From: Ligilactobacillus sp900765635
GTDB taxonomy: Bacteria; Bacillota; Bacilli; Lactobacillales; Lactobacillaceae
Reading direction: 5' to 3'
Length of the DNA stretch: 64,000 nucleotides
Assembly (NCBI RefSeq): GCF_949152225.1
Contig: NZ_CASCJC010000001.1
Span: forward strand, 1 to 64,000
Below, piece by piece: positions 9,504 through 17,769 of this stretch (position 1 is its first letter; each line of letters starts with the position of its first letter). The notes beneath the pieces were generated by a model. It was given only the letters and a program-made list of their open reading frames with translations. It was not told the origin of the DNA and did not search any database. The position numbers were made by a program, and so were the translations under genes.

Positions 9504-10202
9504 ATGAACCTACCTAAACATCAAATTGTCAAAAATGATTTGAAAAGTCGCATTACTTCGGGACAATTTTCAAGCGGTGACAAATTTTACAGTGAAGCCG
9601 AACTCGTTAAAATGTACAATGTTAGTTCTATTACTGTCATTCGGGCGGTGAAAGACTTAGTTAAAGAAGGATATTTAGTCCGTTATCAAGGTAAAGGGAC
9701 GTTTGTTTCGCGTAAACGCGTCCAACGTCAAGTTAAATTTACCGATAAGGAAATTTTTTCTACTAGTGAGGATTTTGTTAAAGTTCTTTCTATTACTCGT
9801 GAAAATGATCCGCAGATTCTTAAAAAAATGCATCTCACAGAAGCTGATTTTTATTATGTAATTGTGCGGTTACGAACTGCTAAAGACGTTCCTTATATTT
9901 ATCATCATTCCTATATTCCAGAACGCTTTATCAAGTATCCACAAAAACTAGACTACTACAATTCAATCTATCATCGCTTCCGTAGTGATTTTAATATCAA
10001 TTTAAACGACGAACCTTCGCATGAAATAAATCGGATTGTCATGCCACCAAAGGATGTCGTTTCGGCTTTACAATTAGAACAAGGACAACCTGCTGTCTTC
10101 CAAGAAAAAACAACTTGGTTAGCCAATGATAATAGTGTTGCTGAATATATTATTACTTATAAGCGTTGGGAATTTTTCGAAATTGAAATTACCACAGATT
10201 AA
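9504..10202 (+). CDS. GntR-family regulator with UTRA domain (gnbR-like)
   Basis: Transcription factor of 232 residues: an N-terminal winged helix (SEAELVKMYNVSSITVIRAV, then GKGTFV) and a C-terminal UTRA ligand-binding domain ending YIITYKRWEFFEIEI. The start is the ATG at 9504 with GGAGG seven bases upstream; the longer open frame upstream has no ribosome site. It is divergent from the GH35-PTS operon and a dre-like operator lies between them. Regulators of this type respond to phosphorylated amino sugars such as GlcN-6-P or GlcNAc-6-P. Inferred role: local repressor of the operon, the place of GnbR in L. casei. Confidence 0.85.
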   Translation: MNLPKHQIVKNDLKSRITSGQFSSGDKFYSEAELVKMYNVSSITVIRAVKDLVKEGYLVRYQGKGTFVSRKRVQRQVKFTDKEIFSTSEDFVKVLSITRENDPQILKKMHLTEADFYYVIVRLRTAKDVPYIYHHSYIPERFIKYPQKLDYYNSIYHRFRSDFNINLNDEPSHEINRIVMPPKDVVSALQLEQGQPAVFQEKTTWLANDNSVAEYIITYKRWEFFEIEITTD

Positions 10203-10208
10203 TCTTGA

Positions 10209-10244
10209 CCTCACTTTATTTCAACGAATAAAGTGAGGTTTTTT
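10209..10244 (+). terminator. Terminator after the GntR gene
   Basis: A 12-bp perfect stem (CCTCACTTTATT with AATAAAGTGAGG) with a 6-base loop, followed by six Ts. Confidence 0.9.
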
Positions 10245-10320
10245 AATTAAAAAAAGCCAGCAATCTTGATCATTCCACGCTTTTAGCAAATTATGGACGA
10301 GCAAGACAACTGCCTTTTCA

Positions 10321-10355
10321 AAAAAATAAACGCCCCTAACAAGTTAGGCGCGTTT
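10321..10355 (-). terminator. Terminator of the rpsF-ssb-rpsR operon
   Basis: On the minus strand a GC-rich hairpin (AAACGCGCCTAA against TTAGGGGCGTTT, one mismatch) is followed by ATTTTTTT, 10 bp after the rpsR stop. Confidence 0.8.
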
Positions 10356-10364
10356 ATATACATT

Positions 10365-10601
10365 TTAATCTTCAGCAACGAATGGTAACAAGCCCATGAT
10401 ACGTGCACGCTTGATTGCAACAGTAATCTTACGTTGGTTCTTAGCACTTGTACCAGTTACACGACGAGGTAAAATCTTACCACGTTCGGAGATAAAACGT
10501 TTCAATAAATCTGTGTCTTTGTAATCGATGTATTCGATATGGTTAGCCGCGATAAAGTCAACTTTACGACGACGACGGCTACCTCTACGTTGTTGAGCCA
10601 T
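10365..10601 (-). CDS. rpsR: 30S ribosomal protein S18
   Basis: Seventy-eight residues, normal for S18. The Arg-rich start (RRGSRRRRKVDF) and the body IDYKDTDLLKRFISERGKIL and TGTSAKNQRK are diagnostic. S18 binds S6 on the 30S platform near 16S rRNA. Last gene of rpsF-ssb-rpsR, 18 bp after ssb, with GGAGG before the ATG and a terminator after it. Nothing unusual. Confidence 0.98.
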   Translation of the reverse strand: MAQQRRGSRRRRKVDFIAANHIEYIDYKDTDLLKRFISERGKILPRRVTGTSAKNQRKITVAIKRARIMGLLPFVAED

Positions 10602-10619
10602 GTAAATTCCCTCCTCGAA

Positions 10620-11156
10620 TTAGAATGGTAAATCGTCATCTGAGATGTCGATTTTTTGCCCATTATCGGTAAATGGATCTGGCGTATTGCCCATAGCTGG
10701 ACTTTCTGTACCAAAGTTTGGTGTGTCCACTGATCCTGCACCGTATGGATTTTGCATCTGTGCGTCAGGCATTGGATTTGCATTAAAGCCTGCGCTTGGA
10801 GCGGAAGGATGTTGTTGCCGATATTGTTCTGATTGTGAACGTGATTCAAGCAATGAGAAATTATCAACTACAATCTCGGTAACATATACACGTTGTCCTT
10901 GTTGATTATCATATGAGCGTGTTTGAATACGACCTTCGATTCCGACTAATGAACCTTTATGGGTAAAATTAGCGAAATTTTCTGCCGGCTTACGCCAAAT
11001 CACACAATTAATGAAATCAGCCTCACGTTCACCTTGTTGATTCGTAAACTGACGGTTTACAGCTAGTGTAAAACTAGCCACTGCTGAACCTGATGAGGTG
11101 TAACGTAATTCGGGATCTCTTGTTAATCTACCGATCAAGATAGCTTTATTAATCAT
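10620..11156 (-). CDS. ssb: Single-stranded DNA-binding protein
   Basis: SSB of 178 residues. The OB fold covers about 1-105 (MINKAILIGRLTRDPELRYT, then FINCVIWRKPAENFANF), followed by a flexible Gln/Asn/Pro-rich linker. The acidic tip ends DISDDDLPF, which recruits replication and repair proteins. It lies in the conserved rpsF-ssb-rpsR operon. A GGAGG ribosome site precedes the ATG. Confidence 0.98.
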   Translation of the reverse strand: MINKAILIGRLTRDPELRYTSSGSAVASFTLAVNRQFTNQQGEREADFINCVIWRKPAENFANFTHKGSLVGIEGRIQTRSYDNQQGQRVYVTEIVVDNFSLLESRSQSEQYRQQHPSAPSAGFNANPMPDAQMQNPYGAGSVDTPNFGTESPAMGNTPDPFTDNGQKIDISDDDLPF

Positions 11157-11185
11157 TTCCGCTCCTCCTTTGTTTTTTCTAAAAA

Positions 11186-11476
11186 TTAAGCTTCACGTTT
11201 TACGATCATGTGACGCAAAATGCCGTCATTGATCTTTGCAAGACGATCAAATTCGTTGATTGCATCCGCGTTTGTAGCCTTAACGTTTACGATATGGTAT
11301 ACACCTTCTGTGAAACCACCGATTTCGTAAGCAAAACGACGCTTGGACCAATCCTTAGAATCTACAACTTCAGCACCATCATTTTTCAAAATGTTGTCGA
11401 AACGTTCTACTAATTCGTTTTTAGCAGCTTCGTCAAGAGCTGGGCTGATAATATAAGTAATTTCGTAGTTTGTCAT
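11186..11476 (-). CDS. rpsF: 30S ribosomal protein S6
   Basis: S6 of 96 residues, normal length. Typical segments are NYEITYIISPALDE at the start and the central DWSKRRFAYEI. It pairs with S18 in the 30S platform. First gene of its operon, with AAGGAGG upstream of the ATG and a 90-nt leader that may carry the S6:S18 feedback element. Confidence 0.98.
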   Translation of the reverse strand: MTNYEITYIISPALDEAAKNELVERFDNILKNDGAEVVDSKDWSKRRFAYEIGGFTEGVYHIVNVKATNADAINEFDRLAKINDGILRHMIVKREA

Positions 11477-11602
11477 GCTGTTTGCACCTCCTTATGGACT
11501 ATTGGTTCCCCACCCCCATCGATGGGGAACAAGGATTACGTAAGTACCCACAGCTGGATACCCACAGATTAAAATTATATCACTTCATTTGGTAGATTGC
11601 AA
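11477..11602 (-). promoter_or_regulatory. rpsF promoter and structured leader (candidate S6:S18 autoregulatory leader)
   Basis: On the minus strand TTGCAA (11602-11597), a 17-bp gap and TATAAT (11579-11574) make a strong promoter. The roughly 90-nt leader has two copies of CTGTGGGTA-like sequence and a GC-rich hairpin around CCCCATCGATGGGG (11512-11525). In other bacteria S6:S18 represses its own operon through a leader hairpin. The position fits; the diagnostic CCG bulge was not confirmed. Confidence 0.45.
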
Positions 11603-11607
11603 TAAGA

Positions 11608-11661
11608 AATCCCGCATTACGTTACGTTATTAAATACGTAATGTAGCGGGATTATTTTTTT
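11608..11661. terminator. Hairpin downstream of gyrA with its T-run on the plus strand
   Basis: Arms AATCCCGCATTACGT and ACGTAATGTAGCGGGATT pair with a 3-base bulge. A 7-T run follows on the plus strand. On the gyrA (minus) strand only a weak T-stretch follows. It may end gyrA transcripts weakly and antisense plus-strand transcripts well. Confidence 0.55.
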
Positions 11662-11672
11662 ATTTTATAATT

Positions 11673-14114
11673 TTATTCATTTTCTTCTTCAGGATCAACC
11701 TTAGCCATCGTTGAAACAAATGCATCTTCTTCAAGATTAATCAAATGAACACCTAGTGTTGCTCGACCCGTTTGCGAAACACCAGCAACATTGAAACGAA
11801 TCAAGACACCCTTGTTGGTAATAACCATAATGTCTTCATCGCCATTAACCGTTGTTAAACCAGCTAATGCACCATTTTTCGCAGTAATATTAGAAGTTTT
11901 AACCCCTTTTCCACCACGACCTTTAATCGGATATTCACTAGCTAAAGTTTGCTTGCCATAACCTTTTTCAGAAATTACCAAGACTTTACTATCGGGTTCT
12001 AAAACATCGGCACCAACTACATAATCATCAGTCCGTAAGGTAATGCCTCGAACACCAGAGGCAGCACGTCCCATCGTTCTAACCGTTGTTTCGGCAAATG
12101 ATACCGCATAGCCACCGTGTGTACCGATAATGATATTTTTATTTCCATCGGTGATAGAAACCTTAATCAATTCATCACCTTCACGTAAGGTCAAAGCTTT
12201 CAAGCCGTTTTTGCGAATATTGGCAAATTCCGCTACCGCAGTCCGTTTTACTACCCCGTTACGTGTTGTAAAGAAGAGATATTGTTCTTTATCCTTGGCA
12301 TTATTGGTATTTAAGACCGTTGCAATCTTTTCACCTTGTTCAAGGTTCAATAAATTAATCACAGGAATTCCTTTAGCTGTGCGCCCATATTCAGGAATTT
12401 CATAGCCTTTCATACTAAAGACCTTACCAGTTGTAGTAAAGAACATTAATTCATCGTGTGTTGAAGTAGATAAAAGATGTTCGATAAAGTCATCATCATG
12501 AACACCCATACCTTGTACTCCGCGACCACCACGTTTTTGAGCTTTAAAATCACTAGTTGGTAATCGCTTAATGTAGCCATTATGTGTTAAAGCAACTACT
12601 ACAGATTCTTCTTCAATCAAATCTTCGTCTTCAATATTAGTTACTTCTCCAACCATTAACTCTGTGCGGCGCTCATCACCATATTTTTCTTGAATTTCCA
12701 AGAGCTCTTGGTAAATAATTTCATGCACACGTTGTGGTTTAGCCAAAATATCTTCATAATCGGCAATCGCTTCAATTGTCTTTTGATATTCACTTTCGAC
12801 TTTTTCGCGTTCCAATCCTGTCAAACGTACCAAACGCATATCTAAAATAGCTTGTGCTTGCTTATCGCTTAAGTGATATTCACTCATCAAACGATCTTTA
12901 GCCACATCACCACTTGGAGATTTACGAATGATTTCGATAATCGCTTCAATATGATCTAAAGCAATCCGTAAACCTTCTAAAATATGTGCACGTGCCTTAG
13001 CTTTACGCAATTCAAATTCGGTACGGCGTCTGATCACCGTTTCTTGGTGACTCAAATAATATTGCAAAATTTGTTTTAAGCTCAATACTTTTGGCGTACC
13101 ATCGACAATTGCCAACATATTAAATCCAAACGAACTTTGCATTAATGTTAATTTATATAAATTATTCAAAACAACTGAAGCGCTGATATCACGTCTAATA
13201 TCGATTGTAACGCGCATTCCTTCACGGTCTGATTCATCTTTAATATCAGTGATACCTTCAATCTTCTTTTCACGTGCTAATTCAGCAATTCGTTCAATCA
13301 AGCGTGCTTTATTAACCATGTATGGCAATTCATGAATTACAATTTGTTCACGTCCGCCCTTAGATTCTTCAATTTCAACCTTAGCACGTAGCGTCACTGT
13401 ACCACGTCCAGTTTCATAAGCGCGTCTAATTCCTGATTTTCCCATCACGATTCCACCAGTTGGAAAATCAGGGCCAGGGATTGCTTCCATCAAATCTGCG
13501 GTCGTAGCATCTGGATTATTCATCAAAATATGCAATGCAGAAATAACTTCTGCCAAATTATGTGGCGGAATATTAGTTGTCATCCCAACCGCAATACCGG
13601 TTGCTCCGTTTACCAAAAGATTTGGGAAACGTGCCGGTAAAATCTTTGGTTCGCGTTCAGTACCATCATAGTTATCTTGAAAATCAATCGTATCTTTGTT
13701 GATGTCACGCAACATTTCAGTTGCAATCTTAGACATCCTAGCCTCGGTATAACGCATCGCAGCAGCACCGTCACCATCGACCGAGCCAAAGTTACCATGG
13801 CCATCAACTAACATGTAACGATAACTAAAATCTTGTGCCATACGGACCATCGATTCATAGATGGCTAAGTCCCCGTGTGGATGGAACTTACCCATGACTT
13901 CTCCGACAATACGAGCTGATTTTTTATATGGTTTGTCCGGTGTCACGCCTAATTCATTCATTCCATATAAAATACGGCGATGAACCGGCTTTAATCCGTC
14001 ACGCACATCAGGTAAGGCCCGCGCAACGATGACACTCATCGCGTAGTCCAAAAATGATGTCTGCATGACTTTGGACAAGTCAACGTCTTTAATTCGATTA
14101 GGTAACTCTACCAA
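11673..14114 (-). CDS. gyrA: DNA gyrase subunit A (Leu83 in the quinolone-resistance region)
   Basis: Breakage-reunion subunit of 813 residues. The winged-helix/tower part includes the active-site Tyr in AMRYTEARM near 120, and the six-bladed C-terminal wrapping domain carries a GyrA box-like QKRGGRGVQG near 530. The start is a TTG at 14114 with GGGGAGG upstream; the resulting MVELPNRIKDVDLSKVMQTS is typical. In the QRDR the sequence is HPHGDLAIYESMVR. The position equal to E. coli Ser83 is Leu (codon TTA), a classic quinolone-resistance substitution. Glu is at the Asp87 position, which is normal for Firmicutes. It follows gyrB after 57 bp. Confidence 0.98.
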   Translation of the reverse strand: MVELPNRIKDVDLSKVMQTSFLDYAMSVIVARALPDVRDGLKPVHRRILYGMNELGVTPDKPYKKSARIVGEVMGKFHPHGDLAIYESMVRMAQDFSYRYMLVDGHGNFGSVDGDGAAAMRYTEARMSKIATEMLRDINKDTIDFQDNYDGTEREPKILPARFPNLLVNGATGIAVGMTTNIPPHNLAEVISALHILMNNPDATTADLMEAIPGPDFPTGGIVMGKSGIRRAYETGRGTVTLRAKVEIEESKGGREQIVIHELPYMVNKARLIERIAELAREKKIEGITDIKDESDREGMRVTIDIRRDISASVVLNNLYKLTLMQSSFGFNMLAIVDGTPKVLSLKQILQYYLSHQETVIRRRTEFELRKAKARAHILEGLRIALDHIEAIIEIIRKSPSGDVAKDRLMSEYHLSDKQAQAILDMRLVRLTGLEREKVESEYQKTIEAIADYEDILAKPQRVHEIIYQELLEIQEKYGDERRTELMVGEVTNIEDEDLIEEESVVVALTHNGYIKRLPTSDFKAQKRGGRGVQGMGVHDDDFIEHLLSTSTHDELMFFTTTGKVFSMKGYEIPEYGRTAKGIPVINLLNLEQGEKIATVLNTNNAKDKEQYLFFTTRNGVVKRTAVAEFANIRKNGLKALTLREGDELIKVSITDGNKNIIIGTHGGYAVSFAETTVRTMGRAASGVRGITLRTDDYVVGADVLEPDSKVLVISEKGYGKQTLASEYPIKGRGGKGVKTSNITAKNGALAGLTTVNGDEDIMVITNKGVLIRFNVAGVSQTGRATLGVHLINLEEDAFVSTMAKVDPEEENE

Positions 14115-14171
14115 AATCTTTGCCTCCCCTATCTATTTTTACTCATACCGGTTATTTCCCGGGAAATACTA

Positions 14172-16136
14172 TCAAACATCTAAATTATCAACAAATGTCG
14201 CGTTGTCTTCGATAAATTGACGTCGTGGTCCAACCTGGTCACCCATCAACATTTCAAAGATTTCGTTAGCTTCTTGTGCATCACGTAATTCAACCCGCAA
14301 CAAACGTCTTCTTTCAGGATCCATCGTGGTTTCCCAAAGTTGTTCAGCATCCATTTCCCCTAAACCTTTATAGCGTTGAATAGCTGGTTTAGGTGTCGGC
14401 GCCAATTGACCTAAAAATTCATTAAGTTCTTCATCTGAATCGATATAACGAATCATCTTACCTTGACGCACTTGATATAAAGGCGGTTGGGCAATATAAA
14501 CATATCCTGCATCAATCATTGGTCGCATGAAACGATAGAAAAGCGTCAACAATAAGGTACGAATATGCGCGCCATCGACATCGGCATCGGTCATGATGAT
14601 TAATTTATGATAATTAGCTTTTGTAACATCAAATTCTTTACCAAAGCCTGTACCTAATGCAGTAAACAATGAACGAATTTCTTCGTTGGCCAAGATACGG
14701 TCAAGGCTAGCCTTTTCTACGTTTAAGATTTTACCGCGAATTGGTAAAATCGCTTGGGTTAAACGAGAACGCCCTTGTTTAGCAGAACCACCCGCAGAAT
14801 CCCCTTCGACGATGAACAATTCTGAAATTGCTGGATCTTTGCTCGTATTATCCGCTAATTTTCCTGGTAAATTGGAGATTTCTAAACCATTTTTCTTACG
14901 TGTTACTTCACGTGCACGTTTAGCAGCAATACGTGCCTTAGCTGCAATCAAACCTTTTTCAACGATTTTTCTTGCAACCGTTGGATTTTCCAACATGAAT
15001 TTAGTGAACGTTTCACTAAACATCTTATCGGTTACCGCTCTAGCATCAGAATTTCCTAATTTAGTCTTAGTTTGCCCTTCAAATTGCGGATTTGGATGTT
15101 TAATAGATACGACCGCTGTCAAGCCTTCGCGAACATCTTCTCCCGATAAGTTAGCTTCATTTTCCTTAAGCATCCCATTTTTACGTGCATAATCATTTAT
15201 AACCCGGGTTAAGGCTGTCTTAAAACCTGATTCATGGGTCCCACCTTCATAAGTGTGAATATTGTTAGTAAAAGTTAATAAATTTGAATGGAAATCATTA
15301 GTATATTGTAATGCCACTTCTACTGCGATTCCTTTTTGTTCACCTTCAACATAAATCGGTTCATCGAAAATAACTTCTTTACCGCTGTTCAAATATTCAA
15401 CATAATGCTTAATCCCACCTGCATAATGGAATTCTTCATAGGTTGGTTCTGCTTTGCGCTTATCGGTAATCGTAATTTTTAATCCTTTGTTTAAGAAAGC
15501 TAATTCACGAATTCGAGTAGTTAAAACACCGATATCAAAGACTGTAGTTTCCGTAAAGATATCTGGATCAGGAGTAAAATGTACTGTTGTTCCATGAGCA
15601 TTTTCAGCAGCTTGACCTACAACATGCATTGGCGTTTTGACCTTACCTAAGACAAAGTCCATGCCATAAATGTTAGGATCACCATCACGAGTAACCTCAA
15701 CATCTAAGCTCGTTGATAAAGCATTAACAACCGAAGCACCCACACCATGAAGTCCACCAGAAACTTTGTAACCGCCACCGCCAAATTTCCCACCGGCGTG
15801 TAAAACAGTAAAGACCGTTTCTAATGCAGGACGTCCTGTTTTTTCTTGAATATCAACAGGAATTCCTCGACCATTATCTTTAACCGTAATACTATTATCT
15901 GCTTGGACAGTTACATTTATCTCGTTAGCAAAACCGGCTAAGGCTTCGTCAATCCCATTATCGATGATTTCCCATACCAAATGGTGTAAACCTTGTGAAC
16001 TTGTTGAACCAATATACATCCCAGGACGCTTTCTAACGGCTTCTAAGCCTTCAAGCACCTGAATTTGGCTAGCATTATATTCTTTGGCTTGTTGTGCCTT
16101 TGATTTTGCTTGTGTTTGCTCTTGCATCTCAGTCAC
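14172..16136 (-). CDS. gyrB: DNA gyrase subunit B
   Basis: ATPase subunit of 654 residues. GHKL ATPase: EIIDNGIDEALAG (Asn/Asp for Mg-ATP), DNGRGIPVD and GGKFGGGGYKVSGGLHGVG. TOPRIM: FIVEGDSAGGSAKQGR and the metal-binding DADVDG. The C-terminal QRYKGLGEMDAEQLWETT is diagnostic. It starts with ATG and follows recF by 1 bp, so the two are co-transcribed. Intact, normal length. Confidence 0.98.
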   Translation of the reverse strand: MTEMQEQTQAKSKAQQAKEYNASQIQVLEGLEAVRKRPGMYIGSTSSQGLHHLVWEIIDNGIDEALAGFANEINVTVQADNSITVKDNGRGIPVDIQEKTGRPALETVFTVLHAGGKFGGGGYKVSGGLHGVGASVVNALSTSLDVEVTRDGDPNIYGMDFVLGKVKTPMHVVGQAAENAHGTTVHFTPDPDIFTETTVFDIGVLTTRIRELAFLNKGLKITITDKRKAEPTYEEFHYAGGIKHYVEYLNSGKEVIFDEPIYVEGEQKGIAVEVALQYTNDFHSNLLTFTNNIHTYEGGTHESGFKTALTRVINDYARKNGMLKENEANLSGEDVREGLTAVVSIKHPNPQFEGQTKTKLGNSDARAVTDKMFSETFTKFMLENPTVARKIVEKGLIAAKARIAAKRAREVTRKKNGLEISNLPGKLADNTSKDPAISELFIVEGDSAGGSAKQGRSRLTQAILPIRGKILNVEKASLDRILANEEIRSLFTALGTGFGKEFDVTKANYHKLIIMTDADVDGAHIRTLLLTLFYRFMRPMIDAGYVYIAQPPLYQVRQGKMIRYIDSDEELNEFLGQLAPTPKPAIQRYKGLGEMDAEQLWETTMDPERRRLLRVELRDAQEANEIFEMLMGDQVGPRRQFIEDNATFVDNLDV

Positions 16137-16137
16137 G

Positions 16138-17286
16138 CTATATTTCCTCCTTAATCTCTTGTTGCGCGGTCGTTTTAGGTGTGATTTGACCGTTGTTTAT
16201 CTTAAAAATCTTGGGTTCGTTAATCAGTTGCTTGGCAACATCATTTAATGCTGGTGTTGTCAAAAAAGTCTGGACCTTATCTTGAATTGCCTTTAACAGA
16301 TGCGTTTGGCGATTTCCATCTAATTCCGATAAAACATCATCTAACAATAAAATTGGATATTCACCGGTTTTTTCATGCATAACCTCGATTTCAGCTAATT
16401 TGACAGATAAAGCAACCGTGCGTTGTTGACCTTGTGAACCATAGACTTGCACGTCTTTTTGATTGATAAAAAAACTGACATCGTCACGATGAGGTCCCAC
16501 CAATGTTGTTCCTTGAAAAATTTCTTTAGCTTCTATTTGCGCATATTTTTCTTGCAATTGTTGACTGATTTGACTAGCATCCAGTTGTCCTATGTCTTTA
16601 AGCGTTGTTTGATAATGCAACGTTAATTTCTCTTTACCTTGCGTGATTTGTGCATGTAAATCTGTTGCATACTTTTCTAACTGGGCTAAAAACGCCATAC
16701 GTTTTGCGATAATCTTTCCGCCATGTTGTGCTAGTTGTTCAGACAAAATTTGCAAATATAATTTGTCATTAGCTTGTTTGGTTTGAAGCTGTTTTAAATA
16801 TAAATTACGCTGTTTTAAAACAGTACGATATTGACTCAATTCGTATAAGTAACTCGGTGCAATTTGACCGAACTCCATGTCAATAAAGCGACGTCTAACT
16901 GCCGGTGACCCTTTAACCAAGGCTAAATCTTCGGGCGCAAATAAAATCACGTTACACTTTCCGACATAATTTGATAAGCGACTTGAATCTAAATGATTCA
17001 CGCGTCCTTTTTTGCCATTCTTTGTGATACTTAATTCTAACGGTAAATTCCCCGTCTTTTTTTGCAAGATCCCTTTAAGTTGCGCATGATCGCTTCCAAA
17101 ACGTAATAATTCTTTATCATTGCTTGTACGGTGACTCCTAGTCAATGCCAAAACATAAATCGCTTCTAACAGATTTGTTTTTCCTTGAGCATTTTGTCCG
17201 AGTAAAACGTTAATTTTGGCAGAAAAATCCAGCAACGCATTTTCATAATTACGAAAATTATGCAGTTCTAATTTTTCAAGATACAT
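16138..17286 (-). CDS. recF: DNA replication and repair protein RecF
   Basis: SMC-like ATPase of 382 residues that helps load RecA at gaps. The start MYLEKLELHNFRNYE is typical, with Walker A GQNAQGKTNLLEAIY near 30-45, the signature motif YGSQGQQRTVALSVKLAE near 290, and Walker B ILLLDDVLSELD near 315. It begins 1 bp after yaaA ends and finishes 1 bp before gyrB, forming a tight yaaA-recF-gyrB-gyrA unit. The C-terminus extends slightly past the family core (about 20 residues). Confidence 0.97.
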   Translation of the reverse strand: MYLEKLELHNFRNYENALLDFSAKINVLLGQNAQGKTNLLEAIYVLALTRSHRTSNDKELLRFGSDHAQLKGILQKKTGNLPLELSITKNGKKGRVNHLDSSRLSNYVGKCNVILFAPEDLALVKGSPAVRRRFIDMEFGQIAPSYLYELSQYRTVLKQRNLYLKQLQTKQANDKLYLQILSEQLAQHGGKIIAKRMAFLAQLEKYATDLHAQITQGKEKLTLHYQTTLKDIGQLDASQISQQLQEKYAQIEAKEIFQGTTLVGPHRDDVSFFINQKDVQVYGSQGQQRTVALSVKLAEIEVMHEKTGEYPILLLDDVLSELDGNRQTHLLKAIQDKVQTFLTTPALNDVAKQLINEPKIFKINNGQITPKTTAQQEIKEEI

Positions 17287-17287
17287 C

Positions 17288-17509
17288 TTATTTTCCGGCT
17301 TTCATAATGAAAGTGCCAAATTCTTGAATTTCTACGACATCGTCTGGATAAAGTTTACGGCCACGCCGTTGATCTACTTGGCCATTTATCACAACTTGAT
17401 AGTCCGCTAAAAAATATTTAGCCTGACCACCAGAAGAAATAATATCTGCGATTTTCAAGAGTTGACCTAACGTAATGTAAGGCGTAGTTAAATAAATCGT
17501 TTTTTCCAA
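17288..17509 (-). CDS. yaaA: S4-domain RNA-binding protein YaaA (RlbA)
   Basis: Small S4-like protein of 73 residues, always found between dnaN and recF in Firmicutes and linked to ribosome assembly. LGQLLKIADIISSGGQAKYF then VVINGQVDQRRGRKLYPDDVV forms the S4 fold. The best start is a TTG at 17509 with AAAGGA upstream, giving normal length; a longer frame from 17578 would add 23 unmatched residues. Confidence 0.93.
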   Translation of the reverse strand: MEKTIYLTTPYITLGQLLKIADIISSGGQAKYFLADYQVVINGQVDQRRGRKLYPDDVVEIQEFGTFIMKAGK

Positions 17510-17701
17510 AAGACTTTTTCCTTTCTCTAACCCAATATGATACCTCTTAATTATATCCTTTTTTCGAGACAAAAACAATTTTATTCGCGTTTTTAGCCTA
17601 TTTAAGCGATGTTAGATTCTTTTAGACTTAATATACTTTTTAAAGCTTATTACGCTTAAATCAAAATCTATCGGTCAAAAATTCGATTTCATACTTTTAC
17701 A

Positions 17702-17731
17702 AACAAAAAAACCCTGTTAAAAACAAGGCTT
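17702..17731 (-). terminator. Probable terminator after dnaN
   Basis: On the minus strand AAGCCTTGTT pairs with AACAGGGTTT (two G-U pairs), followed by a T-rich run. It lies 39 bp past the dnaN stop. Confidence 0.6.
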
Positions 17732-17769
17732 TTTGTTTTGGAATTAATTTTTAAATGTTACTAGCTATT

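Noticed and set aside
14686..15192. Open frame of 168 codons antisense to gyrB
   Set aside because: Shadow of a conserved gene; composition follows the gyrB codons.
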